In this document: positions 1-5,589 of the stretch, piece by piece | How positions within the stretch are numbered: position 1 is the first letter of the stretch | Layout: every line of letters begins with the position of its first letter | Made by a program: the position numbers and the translations under genes | Notes under the pieces: model-generated | Told to the model about the DNA's origin: nothing | Databases searched by the model: none | Seen by the model: the letters and a program-made list of their open reading frames with translations, nothing else | From: Nocardioidaceae bacterium | GTDB lineage: Bacteria > Actinomycetota > Actinomycetes > Propionibacteriales > Nocardioidaceae | Direction of reading: 5' to 3' | Assembly (NCBI GenBank): GCA_025965395.1 | Contig: JAOPXA010000284.1 | Location: 1-11,798, forward strand | DNA: 11,798 bases

Positions 1-200
1 TCACGTCCACCTTGCTCACCAAGTCCGGAGCCACCAAGACCATCACCGACGGGCCGTACGCCGAGACCAAGGAACAAGTGGGTGGCTTCTACCTGATCAA
101 GGCGACAGACCTCGACGAAGCGCTTGCTCTCGCCGAGCAGATCCCCCTCGCGTACGCGACCTTCGAAGTGCGGCCGATCGCGTTTCGGGCCGACGCTTGA
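1..200 (+). CDS. YCII-related (DGPF-family) protein, C-terminal part
   Basis: Only the last ~66 residues are in the window; the reading frame is open to the left edge and the start lies outside. The visible motif ITDGPYAETKEQ is the DGP[FY] signature of the YCII-related/DGPF family, followed by GGFYLI and an alpha helix rich in Ala and Leu (DLDEALALAEQIP), typical of this small ferredoxin-like fold of about 110-120 residues. The biochemical role of these proteins is poorly known. In actinobacteria they are regular genomic partners of ECF42 sigma factors, and the stop codon here overlaps the TTG start of such a sigma factor by 4 bp (TTGA), which implies co-transcription and translational coupling. 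Family assignment is firm; any enzymatic function would be a guess. Confidence 0.85.
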   Translation, partial: TSTLLTKSGATKTITDGPYAETKEQVGGFYLIKATDLDEALALAEQIPLAYATFEVRPIAFRADA

Positions 201-1435
201 CCCAAGGTCCGTTAGACGAGGCGCTGACCCGATTGGCGCGCGAGGAGAGCGGTCGCGTGATCGCCCTCCTCGCGGGCCAGTTTGGCGACCTCGACCTCGC
301 CGACGAGGCCGTCCAGGACGGGCTCGTCAAGGCGACTCAGGCCTGGCCCGAGCGCGGCATACCCGACAATCCGGCGGCGTGGTTGCTGACGGTGGCGCGC
401 AACGCGGCGATCGATCGACTGCGCCGGACCGAGTCCGCATACCGCCGCACGATGGCAGCGGCGCCAGAACTTGTCGCTCCTATCGAAGAGGATGAGGAGG
501 GCACCGTGCTGATCCGCGACGACGGGCACGTCGGCGACGAGCACCTCCGCCTGATGCTGCTGTGCTGTCACCCGGCGCTGGATCGCGATGCGCAAGTGGC
601 GCTCACGCTGCGCCTGGTCGGTGGCCTGACGACGGCGGAGATCGCGTCGGCATTCTTGATCCCCGACGCCACCTTGGGGCAGCGGATCGTGCGCGCCAAG
701 CGCAAGATTCGCGATGCACGCATCCCGTTGAGCATTCCGGCTCAGCTGGACGAGCGCATTGATGCCCTCCTCGGGGTGCTCTACCTGATCTTCAACGAGG
801 GCTACCTGAGCCACGAAACCGAGGCGGTGGTGCGCATCGACCTCGCCGACCAGGCTGTCCGGCTGACCTCGCTCGCCCATGACCTGCTTCCCGGGAACGC
901 CGAGGTCGAGGGCCTGCTCGCGCTCGAACTTTTCCACCGGGCCCGATTCGCCACCCGCGCGGACGAGGCAGGAGATCTTGTCTTGCTCGAGGATCAAGAC
1001 CGGACGCAATGGGACCTCGGCCTCATCGAGACAGCAAACACGGTGCTGAGCTCGGCGCTGGTTCGGATGCGCCCCGGGCCCTACCAGTTGCAGGCGATCA
1101 TTGCTGGCCAGCACGCCAACGCCCGCACCGCCGCGGAGACCGACTGGACCGCCATCGAGCGCGCCTACCGCCAGCTCGCCCAGATGACGGACTCGCCCGT
1201 CGTCGCGCTCAACCACGCCGTCGCCGTGGCGATGGCCGACGGACCGAATGCCGGACTGGCGCTGCTCGACTCGCTCGACGGGCTCGAGCGCTATCACCTC
1301 TTCCACGCGACGCGCGGCGAGCTGTTGTTGCGCGCGGGCAGGCCTGCGGATGCGCGGGCGGCGCTCGAGCGGGCGCGGGCGCTCACGTCCAACCCCGCCG
1401 AACAGCGTCATCTGGATCGCCGGATAGCGAAATGA
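197..1435 (+). CDS. ECF42-type RNA polymerase sigma factor with C-terminal TPR-like domain
   Basis: A 412-residue extracytoplasmic-function sigma factor, about twice the length of a minimal ECF protein. Sigma region 2 spans residues ~15-78 (GDLDLADEAVQDGLVKA, then NPAAWLLTVARNAAIDRLRR, the -10 recognition helix). Region 4 spans ~114-174 (LLCCHPALDRDAQVALTLRL, then the helix-turn-helix GGLTTAEIASAFLIPDATLGQRI). The linker LLGVLYLIFNEGYL and the long helical C-terminus (to ~residue 405, with ALNHAVAVAMADGPNAGL and ARAALERARALT-like TPR turns) mark group ECF42. Known members of this group lack a dedicated anti-sigma factor, work with DGPF proteins and need the C-terminal extension for activity. 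Consistently, the upstream gene is a DGPF protein overlapping the start by 4 bp, and no anti-sigma gene is nearby. The TTG start is chosen because of this coupling and because the region-2 domain begins soon after. Target promoters are not visible. Confidence 0.9.
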   Translation: MTQGPLDEALTRLAREESGRVIALLAGQFGDLDLADEAVQDGLVKATQAWPERGIPDNPAAWLLTVARNAAIDRLRRTESAYRRTMAAAPELVAPIEEDEEGTVLIRDDGHVGDEHLRLMLLCCHPALDRDAQVALTLRLVGGLTTAEIASAFLIPDATLGQRIVRAKRKIRDARIPLSIPAQLDERIDALLGVLYLIFNEGYLSHETEAVVRIDLADQAVRLTSLAHDLLPGNAEVEGLLALELFHRARFATRADEAGDLVLLEDQDRTQWDLGLIETANTVLSSALVRMRPGPYQLQAIIAGQHANARTAAETDWTAIERAYRQLAQMTDSPVVALNHAVAVAMADGPNAGLALLDSLDGLERYHLFHATRGELLLRAGRPADARAALERARALTSNPAEQRHLDRRIAK

Positions 1436-1471
1436 TCTGATCCACATTGCTTGCCCGCGCCGCCCAACGGG

Positions 1472-1477
1472 TACGGT
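1472..1477 (+). promoter_or_regulatory. -10 hexamer TACGGT for a leaderless fructosamine-kinase transcript
   Basis: TACGGT fits the actinobacterial TANNNT -10 element and lies at -12 to -7 relative to the ATG at 1484, the placement expected if transcription starts on the A of the start codon. No Shine-Dalgarno sequence precedes the ATG. The upstream gap after the sigma-factor stop is 48 bp, enough for a separate promoter. The -35 element is not clear. Confidence 0.5.
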
Positions 1478-1483
1478 CGACGC

Positions 1484-2365
1484 ATGGCTCGACTTGGTGG
1501 GATCGCGACGCGCGCAGAGGCGCTCCTCGGCGTAGGGGTGGTCTCGACCATCCCCGTCGCCGGCGGCGAGATCTGCACGACCACGCGCGTCCGCCTCACC
1601 GATGGGCGCAGCGCGGTCATGAAGACGCGCCCGAACGCCCCCGCCGGATTCTTTCCCACCGAGGCCGAGGGGCTTGCCTGGCTGGCTGAGCCGTCCGGGT
1701 CGCCGGTGCCTCCCGTGCTTGCCGTTGACGAGGAATGCATCATCGTCGGCTGGGTCGAGCCCGGTCGCCCGACGAGCGATTCGGCCGAGACGTTGGGCCG
1801 CACATTGGCCGGCATCCACAGCTCCGGAGCCGGTTGCTTCGGCGCGAGCCACGACGGTTTCATCGGCCTTGCCCCGTTGCCCAACAAGACGTGCCCGGAC
1901 TGGCCCGAGTTCTACGCGTCGCGGCGCGTGATGCCGTACGTCAAGGCGGCCGTCGACCGCGGCGCTCTCACGTCCGACGAAGCCCGCGTGATCGAGACGC
2001 TCATGCGCAGCATTCACGGGTTCGCGGGCACGGACGAACCTCCCGCGCGCATCCACGGAGACCTCTGGTCGGGCAACATCGTGTGGGGCGCCGATGGCAC
2101 CGCCTACCTCATCGACCCCGCCGCGCACGGGGGTCATCGCGAGACCGATCTGGCCATGCTCACCTTGTTCGGCACACCTCACGTGCAGCGGATCATCGAC
2201 TCGTACGACGAGGCGTCACCGTTGGCCGAGGGCTGGCAGTCGCGCGTGCCTCTGCACCAGTTGCATCCCTTGCTCGTGCACGCCGTCCTGTTTGGCGGCG
2301 GCTACGGTGCGCGTGCGGCAGCCGCGGCGCGCTCGGTGCTCGACGGCACCTCCGACCGGACCTAG
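1484..2365 (+). CDS. fructosamine kinase family protein (FN3K-like phosphotransferase)
   Basis: A 293-residue protein, normal length for the bacterial fructosamine-kinase/ketosamine-3-kinase family, which phosphorylates sugar amines on glycated amines or proteins so that the adduct breaks down. The protein-kinase-like core is visible: Lys47 in VMKTR as the ATP-binding lysine, the catalytic loop HGDLWSGN (Asp193) and the metal-binding [16 protein letters not shown] (Asp211). The family-typical [15 protein letters not shown] segment lies between lobes. The start is placed at ATG 1484 rather than an in-frame TTG 33 bp upstream, because family proteins begin close to the ATG and it sits right after a good -10 hexamer. 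It is cytoplasmic and could be a house-cleaning enzyme for glycation damage. The substrate cannot be read from sequence; related aminoglycoside-phosphotransferase-fold enzymes act on other small molecules. Confidence 0.85.
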   Translation: MARLGGIATRAEALLGVGVVSTIPVAGGEICTTTRVRLTDGRSAVMKTRPNAPAGFFPTEAEGLAWLAEPSGSPVPPVLAVDEECIIVGWVEPGRPTSDSAETLGRTLAGIHSSGAGCFGASHDGFIGLAPLPNKTCPDWPEFYASRRVMPYVKAAVDRGALTSDEARVIETLMRSIHGFAGTDEPPARIHGDLWSGNIVWGADGTAYLIDPAAHGGHRETDLAMLTLFGTPHVQRIIDSYDEASPLAEGWQSRVPLHQLHPLLVHAVLFGGGYGARAAAAARSVLDGTSDRT

Positions 2366-2372
2366 AGGCACG

Positions 2373-2391
2373 CACTCAGGAATGTCTCAGG
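2373..2391 (+). promoter_or_regulatory. putative MprA-type operator (8-3-8 direct repeat) of the response regulator gene
   Basis: CACTCAGG-AAT-GTCTCAGG is a direct repeat of two 8-mers sharing TCAGG, separated by 3 bp. It occupies -40 to -22 relative to the ATG at 2413, where it would cover or replace a -35 element. The 8-3-8 direct-repeat layout matches what I recall for mycobacterial MprA boxes. The same arrangement at the identical distance occurs before the HtrA-like protease gene at 5590, which supports a shared regulator and autoregulation. The assignment to this specific regulator is inference. Confidence 0.6.
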
Positions 2392-2400
2392 GTGAGTGGG

Positions 2401-2406
2401 CACACT
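2401..2406 (+). promoter_or_regulatory. -10 hexamer CACACT of the response-regulator operon
   Basis: CACACT keeps the two most conserved -10 positions (A at 2, T at 6) and lies at -12 to -7 from the ATG at 2413. This implies a leaderless mRNA beginning at or next to the start codon, with the 8-3-8 repeat just upstream. The purine stretch AGGGGA that touches the ATG is too close to act as a ribosome binding site. Confidence 0.45.
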
Positions 2407-2412
2407 AGGGGA

Positions 2413-3105
2413 ATGCGCATCTTGGTGGTCGACGATGATCGGGCGGTCCGTGACTCCCTGCGCCGTTCCCTGGAGTTCAACGGCTACACCGTCGACGTGG
2501 CAGCAGATGGCGCTGAGGCACTTGCGCGAGTGCCGGCCATCAACCCTGACGCGATCGTCATGGACGTCATGATGCCGCGCCTCGACGGGCTCGAGACGAC
2601 GCGTGCCCTGAGGGCCGCGGGCAACGACGTGCCGATCCTCGTCCTCACCGCTCGCGACGCGGTCTCCGACCGTGTCGATGGGCTCGATGCAGGTGCCGAT
2701 GACTACCTCGCGAAGCCCTTCGCCCTCGAAGAGCTTCTCGCCCGTATGCGTGCGCTGCTCCGCCGCGTGTCGGTCGTCCCTGGCGAGGGCCCGGACGAAC
2801 CACCGCTGCACTTCGCCGACCTGTCCCTCGACCCGGTCACCCGTGACGTGTCCCGCGGCGAACGTCGGCTCTCCCTGACTCGCACCGAGTTCGCCTTGCT
2901 GGAGTTGTTCATGCGCCGCCCGCGACGCGTCCTTGAGCGCTCCTTCATCCTCGAAGAGGTCTGGGGGTTCGACTTCCCCACGACGGCCAACTCCCTTGAG
3001 GTGTATGTGGGCTACGTGCGGCGCAAGCTCGAGGCCGAGGGCGAAGCCCGCCTGCTCCACACCGTCCGCGGCATCGGCTACGTATTGCGCGAGACGGCTC
3101 CATGA
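2413..3105 (+). CDS. mprA: MprA-like OmpR-family response regulator
   Basis: A 230-residue two-domain regulator. The receiver domain covers residues ~1-115, with acidic pocket Asp7-Asp8, phosphoacceptor Asp51 in IVMDVMMP, Thr79 in LTARD and Lys101 in AKPF. The winged-helix DNA-binding domain covers ~130-228 ([16 protein letters not shown], recognition helix [17 protein letters not shown], wing [11 protein letters not shown]). The stop overlaps the kinase ATG by 4 bp (ATGA), so the pair is co-transcribed and probably translationally coupled. Similarity to MprA and the presence of an HtrA/PepD-like protease 2.5 kb away recall the mycobacterial mprAB-pepD envelope-stress locus. A direct-repeat operator before its own start suggests autoregulation. 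The family is certain; orthology to MprA specifically is likely but not proven by reading alone. Confidence 0.88.
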   Translation: MRILVVDDDRAVRDSLRRSLEFNGYTVDVAADGAEALARVPAINPDAIVMDVMMPRLDGLETTRALRAAGNDVPILVLTARDAVSDRVDGLDAGADDYLAKPFALEELLARMRALLRRVSVVPGEGPDEPPLHFADLSLDPVTRDVSRGERRLSLTRTEFALLELFMRRPRRVLERSFILEEVWGFDFPTTANSLEVYVGYVRRKLEAEGEARLLHTVRGIGYVLRETAP

Positions 3106-4496
3106 GTTCGGTGCTGACGGACGCCAAGAGCTATCTCTCAGCCCGACTCTCCCTTGCAGCCCGTGTCGCCATCATCACGACCGTCGCCGTCGGTCTGACC
3201 CTCGCCGCCGTCAGCACCATCGTCTACGTCACCGTCCGGGGCGAGTTCGAGCAGTCCCTCGACAAGTCGCTGCTGCGCCGCGCCAACACGGCCGCGACCC
3301 AGACCAACATCACCGAGCTCACCATCGCGGGCACCAACACCGCGGCACTCGTCATGGCCGACATCCAGGTCGCGGTCGTGCGTGGGGGTGACTTTCGCGT
3401 GTTCTCCAGCCCGAGCGCGCTCGACGCAAAGCCGTACATCGGCATCCACGAGCGCGAGGTCGCCCTCGGCTACACCAATCAATCCGTCCGCACCGTGACC
3501 CTCGCTGGACGCGAGCAGTACCGCGTGGTCGCGGTCAAGGCCGGGGATGGCAACGCACTCGTGCTGGCGCAGTCGCTCGAGAGCGCCCAACGCGCCCTGG
3601 CTCGGCTCTATCTCGTGCTGTGGCTGGCGAGTGCGGCCGGCGTAGCGGTCGCCGGCGTCACCGGCTGGCTCGTCGCGACCCGCGGACTCCGCCCCGTCCG
3701 CCGACTCACCGAGGCTGCTGAGCGAGTTGCCCGCACCGAGGAACTCACGCCCATACCCGTGTCTGGTGCCGACGAGCTGGCGCGGTTGACCACGTCATTC
3801 AACTCGATGCTTCTCGCGCTCGATGCCTCGCAGACCCGGCAGCGCCAGCTCGTCGCCGACGCGGGTCACGAGCTCCGCACGCCGCTCACCAGCCTACGCA
3901 CCAATATCGAGCTGCTCAGCCAGTCGAGCCAGAGCTCAGACCGCAAGCTCTCGGCACGGCAGAGCAACGAGATCATGACCGATGTGCAGGCCCAACTGAG
4001 CGAGCTGACCACGCTCGTCGGCGACCTCGTCGAGCTCGCCCGCGAGGAGCCGCTCCGCCGCGATCCCGAACCAGCCGACCTCGCCGCCATCGTCGAGAGC
4101 GCTGTCGATCGCGTCAGGCTGCGCGCGCCCGGCCTCACTATCGACGTCACGTGCGACCACTGGTTGGTTGTGGGCGAGCCCCACATGCTCGAGCGTGCGG
4201 TCACCAACATCCTGGACAACGCCGTCAAGTGGAGCCCGCCGCTCGGCACCGTACGTGTCGTGCTCGCCGATGGCGTCTTGACGGTCGCCGACGAGGGTCC
4301 CGGCATCCGCGACAGCGACCTCCCGCACATCTTCGACCGGTTCTATCGCTCTCCCGAGGCTCGGACTCTTCCCGGCTCCGGGCTGGGGCTCTCGATCGTG
4401 CGCCGCACAGCAGAACGCCATGGCGGCACCATCGAGGCGACGCGCGGACCCGATGGCGGCACCATCATGACGATGAAGCTGCCTGGGTCGACGTAG
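3102..4496 (+). CDS. mprB: MprB-like sensor histidine kinase
   Basis: A 464-residue membrane kinase. Transmembrane helix 1 is at ~21-45, followed by an extracytoplasmic sensor loop of ~120 residues, transmembrane helix 2 at ~169-192 ([20 protein letters not shown]), and a HAMP linker ~193-245 ([17 protein letters not shown]). The HisKA dimerisation domain has the phosphoacceptor His256 in [14 protein letters not shown]. The ATPase domain has the N box [10 protein letters not shown] (Asn373), G1 VADEGPGI, F box HIFDRFYR and G2 GSGLGLSIV. All catalytic motifs are intact. The kinase would phosphorylate Asp51 of the regulator encoded just upstream, with which it overlaps. In mycobacteria the MprB sensor loop interacts with DnaK and the partner protease; whether this loop does so is inference. 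It ends 2 bp from the stop of the convergent mntR gene. Confidence 0.9.
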   Translation: MSSVLTDAKSYLSARLSLAARVAIITTVAVGLTLAAVSTIVYVTVRGEFEQSLDKSLLRRANTAATQTNITELTIAGTNTAALVMADIQVAVVRGGDFRVFSSPSALDAKPYIGIHEREVALGYTNQSVRTVTLAGREQYRVVAVKAGDGNALVLAQSLESAQRALARLYLVLWLASAAGVAVAGVTGWLVATRGLRPVRRLTEAAERVARTEELTPIPVSGADELARLTTSFNSMLLALDASQTRQRQLVADAGHELRTPLTSLRTNIELLSQSSQSSDRKLSARQSNEIMTDVQAQLSELTTLVGDLVELAREEPLRRDPEPADLAAIVESAVDRVRLRAPGLTIDVTCDHWLVVGEPHMLERAVTNILDNAVKWSPPLGTVRVVLADGVLTVADEGPGIRDSDLPHIFDRFYRSPEARTLPGSGLGLSIVRRTAERHGGTIEATRGPDGGTIMTMKLPGST

Positions 4497-4498
4497 CG

Positions 4499-5266
4499 TC
4501 AGCTGGTGCGACCGGTCGCGAAGGCGGCGTGCCGACAATCGGGGTACGTGCACCCCTCCGCGCTCAGCTCGCGGGGAAGCGGTGGCTTGCGGGTGACCCA
4601 GAGCGAATCCAGGGCAAGCTCGCCCAGGTCGTGCGGCTCAGGACCTTTGTCCGCCTGCACCTCGATGCGCGTGGAGGCGCCGAAAGGTCTGCGCTCCACG
4701 ATCGTGACCGCAGAGTCGAGGCCGATCGCGTGATCCTGGAAATAGCGCAACATGTCAGGGTCGTCGTCGGAGATGCGGGCGATGTAGCCGGTCTCACCTT
4801 GCTCGAGCTCTGAGAGCCGCCAGGCGACGGGCTGGTGGAACACGCCATTGGCCGTCGGGATCGGGTCGCCGTGGGGATCACGCCACGGATAGCCGAGAGC
4901 GGCGTCCATACGTTCGACCATCAGGTTGGAGACAGCATGCTCCAGAACTTCGGCCTCGTCGTGCACCTCGTCCCAACCAAATCCGAGCGCGCGCACCAGG
5001 TATGTTTCGAGCAGTCGGTGTCGGCGGACCACGGACATTGCCTTCACACGGCCGGCTTTGGTCAGCTCGATAGCGCCGTAGCGCTCATGCTCGACGTAGC
5101 CGAGGGCGGCGAGCTTGTTGACCATGCTCGACACCGAGGACGGGGTCACGCCGAGGCCAGTGGCAACCTGCGCCGTGGTGGGGGAGAGCGTGCTGTCCCA
5201 TTCGGTGATACCGAACAGGGTCTTCAGATAGTTCTCCACCGCAGTTTGGTCGCGTTCGACTTTCAC
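4499..5266 (-). CDS. mntR: MntR-type manganese-dependent transcriptional regulator (DtxR family)
   Basis: A 255-residue metal-sensing repressor. The winged helix-turn-helix is at residues ~8-70 (GVTPSSVSSMVNKLAALGYVEH). The metal-binding dimerisation domain is at ~75-140, and an SH3/FeoA-like domain at ~150-230. Ligands align with IdeR/DtxR at a constant offset: His83, Glu87, His102, Glu106, Glu109 and His110. The residue at the IdeR Cys102 position is Glu106, the state found in Mn(II)-selective MntR proteins and not in iron-selective IdeR/DtxR, and the sequence as a whole resembles mycobacterial MntR. The segment YPWRDPHGDPIP is typical. The GTG at 5266 is preferred over the adjacent GTG at 5269 because TACTGT then lies at exactly -12 to -7. 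An unusual C-terminal tail carries CX4CXH (Cys239, Cys244, His246). No Mn transporter gene is in the window, so its targets lie elsewhere. Confidence 0.9.
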   Translation of the reverse strand: MKVERDQTAVENYLKTLFGITEWDSTLSPTTAQVATGLGVTPSSVSSMVNKLAALGYVEHERYGAIELTKAGRVKAMSVVRRHRLLETYLVRALGFGWDEVHDEAEVLEHAVSNLMVERMDAALGYPWRDPHGDPIPTANGVFHQPVAWRLSELEQGETGYIARISDDDPDMLRYFQDHAIGLDSAVTIVERRPFGASTRIEVQADKGPEPHDLGELALDSLWVTRKPPLPRELSAEGCTYPDCRHAAFATGRTS

Positions 5267-5272
5267 CACACC

Positions 5273-5278
5273 ACAGTA
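5273..5278 (-). promoter_or_regulatory. -10 hexamer TACTGT of mntR
   Basis: On the minus strand TACTGT is a full TANNNT match at -12 to -7 from the second GTG (5266). This supports a leaderless transcript and decides between the two adjacent GTG codons. The hexamer overlaps a short dyad, ACAG-N4-CTGT, which could be an operator half but is too short to call. Confidence 0.5.
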
Positions 5279-5329
5279 CGCTGTATCGGCTCTCGGCCGT
5301 GCGCTCCGGGCTGAAGAATCGCGTGAACT

Positions 5330-5434
5330 CTAGTTGAAGACAGCGATTGCGGCTGCAAGGCCAGCGAATAGCGCCACGAAGACAACGAGCCGGACCGTGC
5401 CCAGTTTGAGCTGGTTGATCTCGGAGTTAGTCAT
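5330..5434 (-). CDS. small single-pass membrane protein, function unknown
   Basis: This encodes 34 residues: a polar N-terminus (MTNSEINQLKLG) and one hydrophobic helix at ~14-33 (VRLVVFVALFAGLAAAIAVF) ending in Asn. It is too short for usual gene callers but has good coding character and a promoter-like TAAAGT a few bases before its ATG. An in-frame ATG at 5449 would add five residues (MLKFG). I do not recognise a family. It lies 63 bp downstream of the mntR start on the same strand, and diverges from the HtrA-like protease gene across a 155-bp intergenic region that contains a CRP-like site. Its position beside a stress protease makes a role as a small membrane modulator conceivable, but nothing in the sequence proves this. 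Confidence 0.6.
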   Translation of the reverse strand: MTNSEINQLKLGTVRLVVFVALFAGLAAAIAVFN

Positions 5435-5440
5435 GCCAAA
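5435..5440 (-). promoter_or_regulatory. -10-like element TAAAGT of the small membrane protein gene
   Basis: On the minus strand TAAAGT (TANNNT) lies about five bases before the ATG at 5434, so a short or absent leader is likely; the exact boundary could be off by a base. No convincing -35 element is seen at the expected distance. The CRP-like palindrome lies about 33-48 bp upstream of this hexamer, in activator range. Confidence 0.35.
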
Positions 5441-5472
5441 CTTTAACATGTGGGGCGCCTTGAGGGAATGTG

Positions 5473-5488
5473 TGTGATGCAAATCACT
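5473..5488. promoter_or_regulatory. CRP/GlxR-like binding site TGTGA-N6-TCACT
   Basis: TGTGATGCAAATCACT matches 9 of 10 fixed positions of the CRP-family consensus TGTGA-N6-TCACA, which is shared by E. coli CRP, mycobacterial CRP and corynebacterial GlxR. Its centre is ~46 bp upstream of the small membrane protein start on the minus strand and ~109 bp upstream of the protease start. The first position is the better place for activation. The match is directly visible; binding and effect are inferred. Confidence 0.55.
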
Positions 5489-5549
5489 CTCGCAATATCT
5501 AACTACCGCTCTGAGGCCCGTCAATCTTTCTTTGCTGGGTCACAAGGCA

Positions 5550-5568
5550 CTCTCAGCCACCTCTTAGG
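5550..5568 (+). promoter_or_regulatory. putative MprA-type operator (8-3-8 direct repeat) of the HtrA-like protease gene
   Basis: CTCTCAGC-CAC-CTCTTAGG is a direct repeat of two 8-mers with a 3-bp spacer, at -40 to -22 relative to the ATG at 5590. Both spacing and position equal those of the repeat before the response regulator gene (2373-2391). The common core is [AT]CT[CT]AG[GC] or a close variant. The simplest reading is that the response regulator encoded at 2413 controls this protease gene. This is inference from matching architecture. Confidence 0.6.
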
Positions 5569-5577
5569 CGTGCAGGA

Positions 5578-5583
5578 CAATCT
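5578..5583 (+). promoter_or_regulatory. -10 hexamer CAATCT of the protease gene
   Basis: CAATCT retains A at position 2 and T at position 6 and lies at -12 to -7 from the ATG at 5590, the leaderless geometry. It deviates at position 1 exactly as the response-regulator promoter does (CACACT), fitting a pair of activator-dependent promoters. Confidence 0.45.
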
Positions 5584-5589
5584 TGTGAC

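Noticed and set aside
1451..1483. TTG start 11 codons upstream in the fructosamine kinase frame
   Set aside because: The added residues are not family-like, and the ATG at 1484 follows a well-placed -10 hexamer.
212..2182. Long minus-strand open frame of 656 codons opposite the sigma factor and fructosamine kinase
   Set aside because: It is an antisense shadow of two well-supported plus-strand genes in high-GC DNA, with no recognisable domain.
1735..2412. Open frame running from inside the fructosamine kinase gene into the response regulator, as if a fusion
   Set aside because: The upstream part is out of frame with the kinase and has Arg/Pro-rich shadow composition. The receiver domain begins exactly at the ATG at 2413.
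2407..2412. AGGGGA before the response regulator ATG as a ribosome binding site
   Set aside because: It touches the start codon, leaving no spacer; leaderless initiation fits better.
5267..5278. ACAG-N4-CTGT dyad at the mntR promoter as an MntR operator
   Set aside because: Only four bases per arm and overlapping the -10 element; too weak to separate from chance.
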